Shown: one piece after another, positions 1 to 5,922 of the stretch
How positions within the stretch are numbered: the stretch's first letter is position 1
How the letters are laid out: the number at the start of each line of letters is the position of its first letter
Assembly (NCBI GenBank): GCA_009885275.1
Contig: VFKY01000051.1
Coordinates: 1-5,922 of the forward strand
Origin: Verrucomicrobiota bacterium
GTDB taxonomy: Bacteria > Verrucomicrobiota > Verrucomicrobiia > Verrucomicrobiales > Verrucomicrobiaceae
Reading direction: 5' to 3'
Length of the DNA stretch: 5,922 nucleotides
Translations under genes and position numbers: made by a program
Notes under the pieces: model-generated
Database searches by the model: none
What the model was told of the DNA's origin: nothing
What the model saw: only the letters and a program-made list of their open reading frames with translations

Positions 1-2073
1 CCACCCCATCCATTGCTCATTCCACCATATTTTGTCCATGCGATTATCGTGACAACCACAGTCAGCAACGGCGACGGAATAGAAATCGTTATAATCAAGC
101 AAAGCTCTCATGGCGCTCTGTCCCCCAGCACTCCCGCCGTAAATACCCACGTGATTTAAATCCATCCACGGACGCGATTTTGCGGCCTCCTTGATCCAAG
201 CGATGCGATCGGGAAAGCCTGCGTCCTTCAAATTCTTCCAACAGACATCGTGAAACACCTTGCCGCGATGATTCGTGCCCATGCCATCTGCCTGCACGAC
301 AATAAATCCTAAGTCAGCGATAATATGCTGGCGCAGCAGACGACCAAATTCTGTTGGCGTAAATGCAGAATGAGGTCCTGCATAAACCTCTTCAACAATT
401 GGATATTTCTTCTGCGGATCAAAGTTCGTTGGCTTGATCATTACGCCATAAATGTCAGTTCCACCATCACGTCCCTTTGCGACAATACGCTCTGGCATCG
501 TCCAACCTGTTGCCAGCAATGCTTTAGCATCAGCAATTTCAACATTACAAATGAGGCCGCCATCATCACTGCGATGAAGCTCCAAGACAGGCGGGTGATC
601 TACACGAGACCATGTATCGATAAAGAACTCCCGATTCGGCGAAAAATCAATGTGGTGCTGACCATCTGCTTTTGTCAGTTGCTTAAATTCACTGCCATCG
701 AAATTGATGCAGCACAGATGCTTCTGATATGGATTCTCCTGTGCAATCAAACCGCTCGCCATGAACCACACCGTGCGTTTTTCTTCATCAACATGTAACA
801 CTTCACGCACCACCCATTTCCCCTTGGTTATCTGATTTTTCAACTGCCCTGCCTTACTATCATAAAGCCATAAATGACACCAACCATCGCGCTCACTCAT
901 CCAAAGCATTTCACTACTCTTGTCGATCCAGTGTCGCCATGTTTTCTGGGTGTAGTCAATAAAGGTTTTGCTGGATTCTTCGACAACCACTCTCGCGGCA
1001 CCCGTCATTCCATTTACAGCAAGAACACGGTAAAGTTGGTGGCCGCGCTCATTGTAATTAAAAGTAAATTCACGGCTGTCCGCAGACCAGCGCACATCTA
1101 TTCGCTGGCTTTGATTGAATTGGTTTTTAAATAAATCGCTCTTCACCACGATGCATTCGTGCCCTTCGGGTTTTATTCTAAAAATCACTGGGAACGGCTG
1201 TGGCAGAGGATCACCGGGTTTAGGGTACTCGATCTCGCGTAGCTTCGGTTGCAGTTGCCCTTTCGGGGTCGATTCAACCAAGGTAATTTTACGTGTGGAG
1301 ACCAACGCAGCATTACTGACCACAAAACTCTGTGAATCGGGTGCCCATTCACAGGGGTTATGAAATGGCGATTTCCCATCAAGATCAGTTTTAAGCGGTG
1401 TAACTTTCCCAGTGCTACTATCACGCATCATGACAAGACCTTTGTCTATGTAAGCCGCCCATTTACCGTCCGGTGATTTCACACCCTGTTCTTGTCGGGT
1501 CTTGTTTTCCTTAACCTCTTTTCCCATGGATACGCCTTTACCATCAATGATGATGGTCTGAATTATAGGTCTGGCTTCAATTACAGCCAGTGGTTCACCG
1601 GCGCGATTGGTTATCAACCAGATGTGGCCATCAAACGTGTTTTGCTCACGCTCACTCTGTGGACGGATACCGCCGTATCGTATGCGCTCACCAGCCTGAT
1701 TAATCCAAAACAGATCCACATCAGAACCGAGTTGATTCACAAACTTCAATCCGGATTCCTCGCCTGTGCGCCTTGTTGCGCGCACTTCAACTTTCAGGGA
1801 AGATGTTTTTATATCTTCTTCGGATGGCAGTCCCAGCGATTTTATATTGGGTGCCGATTTACGTTCACCGGTCTCCGCATTAATTAATATGTACTCATGA
1901 TTCACCGCTCCAGTTTGCACGCGATACCAAAAACTCTTGCCTTCAGGTAACCAGTTCGGTTTGATGTTAGATCGATAGACCTTGTTCTCCGTGCGTTGAG
2001 ACAAAGAGAGGGCTAAATCAAAATCTGCGGCACACGCTTTAAAAACAATGAGGAATAATATAAGTTGTTTCAT
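1..2073 (-). CDS. S9 family (DPP IV-like) serine peptidase, 3' end outside window
   Basis: The reading frame is open for 691 codons from the ATG at 2073 to the left edge; I checked it codon by codon and found no stop or frameshift. The N-terminus is a basic residue followed by a short hydrophobic run (LILFLIV) and an ACAA site, suggesting a signal peptide and export; there is no clear lipobox. Residues about 25-480 look like the DPP IV N-terminal beta-propeller (SPDGKW, SERDGW at about 393, NPYQ at 447). The alpha/beta-hydrolase domain follows from about 530. It has VYAGPH with Tyr564 in the oxyanion position, and GGSAGG with nucleophile Ser648. The Tyr-Ser spacing of 84 closely matches the 83 of human DPP IV. 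The catalytic Asp and His should fall near 726 and 758, beyond the window. The Glu-Glu motif (WxYEEE) of true DPP IV is not seen, so X-Pro dipeptidyl specificity is only an inference. The gene overlaps the epimerase stop by 4 bases, implying co-translation. A weak GGGG lies 6 bases before the start. Confidence 0.93.
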   Translation of the reverse strand, partial: MKQLILFLIVFKACAADFDLALSLSQRTENKVYRSNIKPNWLPEGKSFWYRVQTGAVNHEYILINAETGERKSAPNIKSLGLPSEEDIKTSSLKVEVRATRRTGEESGLKFVNQLGSDVDLFWINQAGERIRYGGIRPQSEREQNTFDGHIWLITNRAGEPLAVIEARPIIQTIIIDGKGVSMGKEVKENKTRQEQGVKSPDGKWAAYIDKGLVMMRDSSTGKVTPLKTDLDGKSPFHNPCEWAPDSQSFVVSNAALVSTRKITLVESTPKGQLQPKLREIEYPKPGDPLPQPFPVIFRIKPEGHECIVVKSDLFKNQFNQSQRIDVRWSADSREFTFNYNERGHQLYRVLAVNGMTGAARVVVEESSKTFIDYTQKTWRHWIDKSSEMLWMSERDGWCHLWLYDSKAGQLKNQITKGKWVVREVLHVDEEKRTVWFMASGLIAQENPYQKHLCCINFDGSEFKQLTKADGQHHIDFSPNREFFIDTWSRVDHPPVLELHRSDDGGLICNVEIADAKALLATGWTMPERIVAKGRDGGTDIYGVMIKPTNFDPQKKYPIVEEVYAGPHSAFTPTEFGRLLRQHIIADLGFIVVQADGMGTNHRGKVFHDVCWKNLKDAGFPDRIAWIKEAAKSRPWMDLNHVGIYGGSAGGQSAMRALLDYNDFYSVAVADCGCHDNRMDKIWWNEQWMGW

Positions 2074-2999
2074 AGAATGCCCCATTGATATGGATCATCT
2101 TTCTCAAGCAAAAGTCGTGATTCTGCGGTGATGAATGCTTTACCTGTGATCGTTGGTATAATACCGCCCTCAATCGGTTCGTAGCTCCCTTCAAAAATCG
2201 ATCCAATAATACTCTCTTGCCGCCAAACTTGACCTGGCGCCAATAAGCCATCCGCAGCGAGACAGGCCATCTTGGCACTCAACCCTGTACCACAGGGCGA
2301 GCGATCATAGGCCTTACCCGGACAGAGTACAAAATTCTGCGAATGCGCACCCACTGACCGCGACGGACTAAATAGAATAATGTGATCAACCTCAGGGAAC
2401 CCTTGAGTATTGATGGCCTGCCTAATTTCCCACGTGACATCCGTCAGCTTATCAACATGTGCTAAATCGAGCGTGAGATCATGGGCATCGATAAGGAAAA
2501 ACCAGTTGCCGCCCCAAGCAACGTCACCGGAAATACAGCCTAAATGATCTACTTCAATTTTTACATTTTTCGCTTTGCGATACGCGGGGATGTTTTTCAC
2601 AGACACTCGACCATCTTCGTGAAGTACGGCACTAACCACACCCACGGCTGTCTCAACGCGATGCTCTCCCGGTTTGATGCGCCCCATATGCGCAAGTGTC
2701 GTGATTAACCCGATCGTGCCGTGACCGCACATTCCTATAGAAGTCGCATTATCGAAGAAGATGACGCCCGTCTCACAGGACTTGTCCAAGGGTTCGCATA
2801 GCAGCGCGCCTACAAGCACATCCGATCCTCGTGGTTCCGTCACCATCGCCCGCCGAAAATGGTCATGCTTTTCACGAAACACTCTCAACTTGTCCGCAAC
2901 ACTGCCCTCACCTAGATCTGGTCCACCGCTGACGACAACACGTGTTGGCTCCCCACCTGTATGCGAGTCGATGACTTCAATAATGTGAGCTTTGCCCAT
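2070..2999 (-). CDS. lhpA: 4-hydroxyproline 2-epimerase (proline racemase superfamily)
   Basis: This 309-residue protein is full length for the family. It interconverts trans-4-hydroxy-L-proline and cis-4-hydroxy-D-proline without a cofactor, using two cysteines as acid/base pair; this is the first step of hydroxyproline catabolism, in the cytoplasm. Both cysteines are present: Cys91 in MCGHG and Cys236 in DRSPCGTG, with Asp232 nearby. The second cysteine argues against trans-3-hydroxyproline dehydratases, which carry Thr there. The DSHTGGEPTR start and the GQVWRQESIIGS stretch (256-267) look like the 4-hydroxyproline epimerase branch rather than true proline racemase, though only an assay would separate them. 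The ATG at 2999 is chosen because homology begins at once (IIEVIDSHTGGEP). No good Shine-Dalgarno sits in front of it; the nearest AGG is about 18 bases away. The stop TGA overlaps the peptidase ATG, and the AraC-type regulator is divergent. The symbol follows the Pseudomonas gene name and is by analogy. Confidence 0.92.
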   Translation of the reverse strand: MGKAHIIEVIDSHTGGEPTRVVVSGGPDLGEGSVADKLRVFREKHDHFRRAMVTEPRGSDVLVGALLCEPLDKSCETGVIFFDNATSIGMCGHGTIGLITTLAHMGRIKPGEHRVETAVGVVSAVLHEDGRVSVKNIPAYRKAKNVKIEVDHLGCISGDVAWGGNWFFLIDAHDLTLDLAHVDKLTDVTWEIRQAINTQGFPEVDHIILFSPSRSVGAHSQNFVLCPGKAYDRSPCGTGLSAKMACLAADGLLAPGQVWRQESIIGSIFEGSYEPIEGGIIPTITGKAFITAESRLLLEKDDPYQWGIL

Positions 3000-3001
3000 G
3001 T

Positions 3002-3032
3002 TTTATGGTTAGTGTTACCTGCTCACCATAAA
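3002..3032. promoter_or_regulatory. Inverted repeat, candidate operator in divergent intergenic region
   Basis: TTTATGGT at 3002-3009 is repeated perfectly as its reverse complement ACCATAAA at 3025-3032, with a 15-base spacer. The arm centres are 23 bases apart, about two helical turns. The near arm begins only 2 bases upstream of the epimerase start codon, where a ribosome binding site would normally lie. The site lies between two divergent genes, one of them a DNA-binding regulator, so an operator is the simplest reading. A stem-loop in the epimerase mRNA leader is the alternative. The function is inferred from position only. Confidence 0.4.
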
Positions 3033-3035
3033 TCT

Positions 3036-3064
3036 TTGCGGCACTCCTCGTCTTGGCCTAAAAT
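3036..3064 (+). promoter_or_regulatory. Candidate sigma70-type promoter for the PAS-AraC regulator
   Basis: TTGCGG at 3036-3041 (3 of 6 to the -35 consensus) and TAAAAT at 3059-3064 (5 of 6 to the -10 consensus) are separated by exactly 17 bases. Transcription would begin near 3071, leaving a very short leader that still includes the AGAGA purine stretch at 3075-3079 before the ATG at 3082. It overlaps neither arm of the neighbouring inverted repeat. I see no equally good promoter for the opposite strand; the epimerase may depend on its activator. Confidence 0.3.
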
Positions 3065-3081
3065 TACCCCTACCAGAGAAA

Positions 3082-3825
3082 ATGAACACAATCTCCTCTT
3101 CCAACCTGGTTTCGATGATGGGAAAACTGTCGATCGATGCCCCACTACTTGAACATCTTTTTGATCAAGCAGCGGATATTGTTTTTTTTATCAAGGACGA
3201 CAGAGGGCGCTACTTGATCGTCAATAATACCTTAGTGGAGCGCAATGGCCTGAAATCAAAACAACAATTGATCGGAAGACTTCCGTCTGATGTGTTTCCC
3301 GGCGTTTTTGGAACCAGACCCACTGAACAGGATGTGGCTGTCTTGCGCTCCGGTCGCTCAATCATCAATCATCTGGAATTACACTGGAATAAGACCCATA
3401 AACCTTGCTGGTGCTTAACCACCAAACTCCCCTTGCGTGATGGGAAGGGTCTAGTCACGGGAATCATCGGGTTTTCACGTGATTTACGCGCACCACTACC
3501 GCTTGATGAAATTCCAGCGGCGATGACGGGAGCGCTCGATTATTTAGACAGGCACTGCGCCGAACCCATTTCACCAGCCAACCTTGCTAAACGGTCAGGA
3601 CTTAGCGGGCCGCGTTTCGCGCGAATGGTAAAGCGTATTTTCGATCTCACTCCCACTCAGTTAATAGTCAAAGTCCGACTCGCAACCGCCACTCGACTAC
3701 TTCGTGAAACGGAACTCTCCATCGGCCAAATTGCCATTGAATGCGGTTTTTATGACCATAGCGCTTTCACGCAAACCTTTCGCAAGGCAACCGGGATGAC
3801 GCCGGGTGAAGCTCGCCGCCAATGA
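3082..3825 (+). CDS. PAS-AraC family transcriptional regulator
   Basis: This 247-residue protein has an N-terminal PAS sensor domain at about 21-135 (LFDQAADIVFFIKD, GRYLIVNN, TGIIGFSRDL) and a C-terminal AraC/XylS double helix-turn-helix at about 145-245. The second HTH has the family signature (IAIECGFYDHSAFTQTFRK, then TGMTPGEARR). It is likely a cytoplasmic DNA-binding regulator; there are no membrane segments, and PAS domains in this position usually bind a small ligand or cofactor. The ATG at 3082 follows a purine-rich AGAGAAA stretch. In-frame ATGs at 3115 and 3118 are possible alternatives, but PAS homology begins after both, so they cannot be excluded. Its divergent position beside the epimerase suggests it controls hydroxyproline use, as the AraC-type LhpR does in Pseudomonas, but the sensor domain here is PAS. 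The inducer is unknown. An 8-T run lies in the coding sequence at 3182-3189. Confidence 0.9.
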   Translation: MNTISSSNLVSMMGKLSIDAPLLEHLFDQAADIVFFIKDDRGRYLIVNNTLVERNGLKSKQQLIGRLPSDVFPGVFGTRPTEQDVAVLRSGRSIINHLELHWNKTHKPCWCLTTKLPLRDGKGLVTGIIGFSRDLRAPLPLDEIPAAMTGALDYLDRHCAEPISPANLAKRSGLSGPRFARMVKRIFDLTPTQLIVKVRLATATRLLRETELSIGQIAIECGFYDHSAFTQTFRKATGMTPGEARRQ

Positions 3826-3890
3826 TTGTTTAATTACTTTTGTAGAGCTTACGTTACGCAAGTCCTGACAAGCTTAGATTGCGCATTCTG
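3826..3890. other. Convergent intergenic spacer, no clear terminator
   Basis: These 65 bases separate the stop codons of two converging genes. A bidirectional terminator would be expected here. The only fold I find is a weak imperfect stem at 3848-3862 with a 3-base loop and no T-run after it, so I do not call a terminator. Confidence 0.5.
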
Positions 3891-5621
3891 CTATCCTACA
3901 ATCAGTCCGCTGGCTTTGCGTTCTTTTTCACGAACCAAGATGGGAACAGTCTCGGTGGTTTCCATGACGGAGACACCAAAATTGCCAAGTCGCGTCAGCG
4001 TTAAGCCTTCGAAATTTTTAATCTCTGAGGCCATGCGTTTAAAGATGTCATCAACACTATGAATGCCATTGGAGCCACTGATAGCGAGAATGAGATCGCG
4101 CAGGATTTCCCAATCTTCACGGGCTTCGCCTGGTGACTCAATGGCTTTGTTCAGTCGTTGCAGACGCCCGGTGACATTAATCATGCTGCCGCGTTTTTCG
4201 GCGTAAGTAGCGGCAGGTAACACCACATGGGAAAGTTCCGCAGTAGCGTTGGCCAGCACATGCGAGGAAGCGAGAAAGGAGAGTTTCTCCAACGTCGCCT
4301 TCTCAAGGCCGAGCTTGAGCAGGTTCTCACCGAGGGCAAGCACGACACGAACTTTGCCGCTCTTGATCTGCTCAATAATGCTTTCGAGCTTTTTGCCAGG
4401 TTCTGTTCCCCAAACGGTGCGGACACCATTGCTGTTGGGGTTCAGGTCATCAGCGCGGAGGTAGTTGTCACCACCGCCAAGACGGGGCACCACATCGTAG
4501 TTTTCTACCTTGAGGGATTTGATAAGTGCTGAGGCAAGGTAAAGCTCCTCATTGGTCATGCGTGCTGAGGCTATGATCGCTATCTCCTCTGGCTTCACGC
4601 TCTTGAGCCCTTCAGCCACCTTGTCGATGGCTTGCTTCCATGTGGCGGCTTGATGTTTGCCACCCACTTTTAGCAAAGGCTGGGTCAGGCGATATTCACT
4701 GTTCACAAAATGGAAATCGAGTCGCCCTTGGTCACACATCCATGTGGAATTGACGTCATTATTTTCACGGGGTGTCTGACGATAGACTTCATTCTCGCGA
4801 CTGCTAATTTCGGTATTACAACCGCGTCCGCATTTCGTGCAGAGACTGTTTGTTTCTTTGAGGAACCAGACGCGTTGCTGAAAACGGAAGTCATTTGAGG
4901 TCAGCGCCCCTACAGGACAGATGTCCACGGTATTGAGTGAGTAATTATTCTCCAAGCGCTTACCTGGATGCACCGTCAATGTAGTAAAGCTACCGCGCTC
5001 GGTGAACCCAAGCACCGGATCATCGGCAATCTCTGCGGTGAAGCGAATGCAGCGGGAACACATGATGCACCGTTCATCATCAAGACGGATGCGTGGGCCG
5101 ATATCGACATTCTTGGGCTTTTTCACCTTCTCCTCACGAAAATGGCTCTCACCATTGCCGTGTTCGACGCTGAATTCTTGAAGGCGACACTCTCCTGCCT
5201 GATCGCAAATAGGACAGTCGAGCGGATGATTGATAAGGAGCAGCTCCATCACTCCCTTGCGGCACTCTTCAGAAAGTTTTCCTTCGGTGCGAATACCCAG
5301 ACCTTCACTGACCGTGTTGGCGCAGGCGATGACGGCACGCGGCATCCAGGCAATTTTGGCAAACCCATGCTCATCCTTTTCTACTTCTTGACCAGGCGTG
5401 GGTCGGGGTGGCATCCCCATTTCCACAAGGCACATGCGGCAGTTACCCGGTGAGGTCAGCTTGGGATGATAGCAATAATGAGGAACTAGAGCCTCTACTT
5501 GGCGACAGGCTTCAATCATGCGCAAGCCCTTGGGGAACTTGTGCCAGACACCATTAATTTGCACATTCACCGTGTCCACAGGAGGCGGCGAGACTGGGGC
5601 TTGGACGGTGGCGTTACTCAT
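3891..5621 (-). CDS. nuoG: NADH-quinone oxidoreductase subunit G
   Basis: This 576-residue subunit of the complex I peripheral arm passes electrons along a chain of Fe-S clusters from NADH toward quinone. All expected ligands are visible. N1b [2Fe-2S]: Cys50, Cys61, Cys64, Cys100. N3 [4Fe-4S]: His132, Cys136, Cys139, Cys145, in the HPLDCPICDQAGEC loop. N4: Cys185, Cys188, Cys191 and Cys235. N7: Cys261, Cys264, Cys268, Cys296, a cluster kept in some bacteria (E. coli, Thermus) and lost in mitochondria. Residues 300-510 are a reduced molybdopterin-oxidoreductase-like domain without cofactor role (HVVLPAATYAEKRGSM, then NVTGRLQR). It is much shorter than E. coli NuoG (about 900 residues) but ends naturally at TAG. 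The ATG at 5621 is the only possible start: in-frame TGA lies 6 codons upstream. No Shine-Dalgarno is evident. No other nuo gene is in the window; downstream it converges on the regulator. Confidence 0.96.
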   Translation of the reverse strand: MSNATVQAPVSPPPVDTVNVQINGVWHKFPKGLRMIEACRQVEALVPHYCYHPKLTSPGNCRMCLVEMGMPPRPTPGQEVEKDEHGFAKIAWMPRAVIACANTVSEGLGIRTEGKLSEECRKGVMELLLINHPLDCPICDQAGECRLQEFSVEHGNGESHFREEKVKKPKNVDIGPRIRLDDERCIMCSRCIRFTAEIADDPVLGFTERGSFTTLTVHPGKRLENNYSLNTVDICPVGALTSNDFRFQQRVWFLKETNSLCTKCGRGCNTEISSRENEVYRQTPRENNDVNSTWMCDQGRLDFHFVNSEYRLTQPLLKVGGKHQAATWKQAIDKVAEGLKSVKPEEIAIIASARMTNEELYLASALIKSLKVENYDVVPRLGGGDNYLRADDLNPNSNGVRTVWGTEPGKKLESIIEQIKSGKVRVVLALGENLLKLGLEKATLEKLSFLASSHVLANATAELSHVVLPAATYAEKRGSMINVTGRLQRLNKAIESPGEAREDWEILRDLILAISGSNGIHSVDDIFKRMASEIKNFEGLTLTRLGNFGVSVMETTETVPILVREKERKASGLIVG

Positions 5622-5639
5622 AGCTAAGATTGCGCTTCA

Positions 5640-5702
5640 CTATTTGGTCAGGCGCTCATCCAGCAAGGGGAATTTGTGAAAAATTTCTATTGTCCTCCTC
5701 AT
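5640..5702 (-). CDS. Possible 20-codon leader ORF upstream of nuoG (doubtful)
   Basis: An ATG at 5702 opens 20 codons beginning MRRTIEIFHK and ending in tandem stops (TAG then TGA), 18 bases before the nuoG start. It has no Shine-Dalgarno of its own; the strong AGGAGG here lies inside its codons 2-3 and has no ATG or GTG at a proper distance downstream. No transcription-attenuation stem is apparent. It may be chance, or a short leader peptide whose translation feeds ribosomes to nuoG. Confidence 0.15.
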   Translation of the reverse strand: MRRTIEIFHKFPLLDERLTK

Positions 5703-5770
5703 AGCCAAAGAATATTAGGCTTCAAGGCATGAAATTCTCAGGGAGCGACAGTGTTTTTGAAGAAGTGAGC

Positions 5771-5922
5771 TTAAGTTCGCGGTGCCAGTTTGCCAGATTT
5801 GCGCGGGTTTTCCGGTAACACCTCAACCGTCACGACAAACAATGCTTCGATGCCCGCTTTCACGAGGGCGATGTCCGCGGCTGGAATTTTGCCGAGCGGT
5901 TGGATGGCAATGGAGGGCGCAG
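5771..5922 (-). CDS. C-terminal end of an unidentified reading frame (weakly archaemetzincin-like)
   Basis: From the right edge, 49 sense codons are open on the minus strand and end at TAA (5771-5773). The translation includes IAIQPLGKIPAAD, then an amphipathic helix-like stretch and VTVEVLPENP, which looks protein-like. The I-x-I-x-PLG strand followed by a helix and a second strand with VEVLP resembles the extreme N-terminus of archaemetzincins (peptidase M54). Here, however, it lies only about 40 codons before a stop, so the HExxHxxGxxH zinc site cannot follow. It is therefore either a decayed remnant, or the true C-terminus of some other protein. No other frame continues the similarity. 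It reads in the same direction as nuoG, about 149 bases upstream of it. Confidence 0.4.
   Translation of the reverse strand, partial: APSIAIQPLGKIPAADIALVKAGIEALFVVTVEVLPENPRKSGKLAPRT

Noticed and set aside
325..1887. Plus-strand open frames of about 80-160 codons across the peptidase gene
   Set aside because: They lie antisense to a continuous S9 reading frame whose translation matches its family throughout, and their own translations show no family motifs.
3848..3862. Imperfect palindrome CTTACGTTACGCAAG as a terminator between converging genes
   Set aside because: The stem has a mismatch, the loop is 3 bases, and no T-run follows on either strand.
4278..4290. Hairpin GGAGA-GTT-TCTCC
   Set aside because: It is short, lies within nuoG coding sequence, and is followed by no T-run; best explained by chance.
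5322..5429. 35-residue gap between the third and fourth N1b cysteines of NuoG (Cys64 to Cys100) as an unusual insertion
   Set aside because: The E. coli spacing is shorter, but as I recall the Thermus Nqo3 spacing is nearly the same, so this is a known variant.
4227..5453. Plus-strand open frames across nuoG (up to about 160 codons)
   Set aside because: They are antisense to a gene with every iron-sulfur ligand in place; their translations are low in recognisable features.
3871..5635. 14-base near-repeat flanking nuoG (AGCTTAGATTGCGC at 3871-3884, AGCTAAGATTGCGC at 5622-5635)
   Set aside because: A 13 of 14 match is expected by chance a few times in a window of this size; no further extension or target-site pattern supports mobility.
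5729..5818. Short plus-strand ORF starting ATGAAATTC (about 29 codons)
   Set aside because: It has no ribosome binding site and no protein-like pattern, and it overlaps the minus-strand frame at the right edge.

Overview
The window reads as a chromosomal piece of a free-living bacterium. I think it comes from the Verrucomicrobiota or a nearby PVC lineage. That is an inference from the look of the NuoG, S9 peptidase and epimerase proteins, not a database result. There are no RNA genes, mobile elements, CRISPR arrays or large repeats. Coding density is high and gaps are short (82, 65 and about 149 bases), so no stretch of more than 300 bases lacks a gene.

Left half (1-3825), a probable hydroxyproline/collagen-peptide module. 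A minus-strand pair starts at 2999: a proline racemase-superfamily enzyme with both catalytic cysteines (4-hydroxyproline 2-epimerase type), then a large S9 (DPP IV-like) serine peptidase. The peptidase start codon overlaps the epimerase stop codon (ATGA), and the peptidase runs off the left edge. A PAS-AraC transcriptional regulator is transcribed divergently across an 82-base intergenic region. That region holds a perfect 8-base inverted repeat next to the epimerase start and a plausible sigma70-like promoter for the regulator. The reading is that a secreted or periplasmic peptidase releases hydroxyproline-bearing peptides, the epimerase starts hydroxyproline catabolism, and the regulator controls both.

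Right half (3891-5922), respiration plus an unidentified neighbour. A complete minus-strand nuoG (complex I, 576 aa) carries all expected Fe-S ligands, including the extra N7 cluster. It converges on the regulator gene, so nuoH does not follow it and this nuoG is not inside a canonical nuoA-N order. Upstream of it lie about 149 non-coding bases with a doubtful 20-codon ORF, then the last 49 codons of a minus-strand reading frame at the right edge. That frame weakly resembles the N-terminal start of archaemetzincins and may be a remnant.

No radically new system is visible. The most interesting element is the translationally coupled peptidase/epimerase pair with its PAS-AraC regulator and candidate operator.
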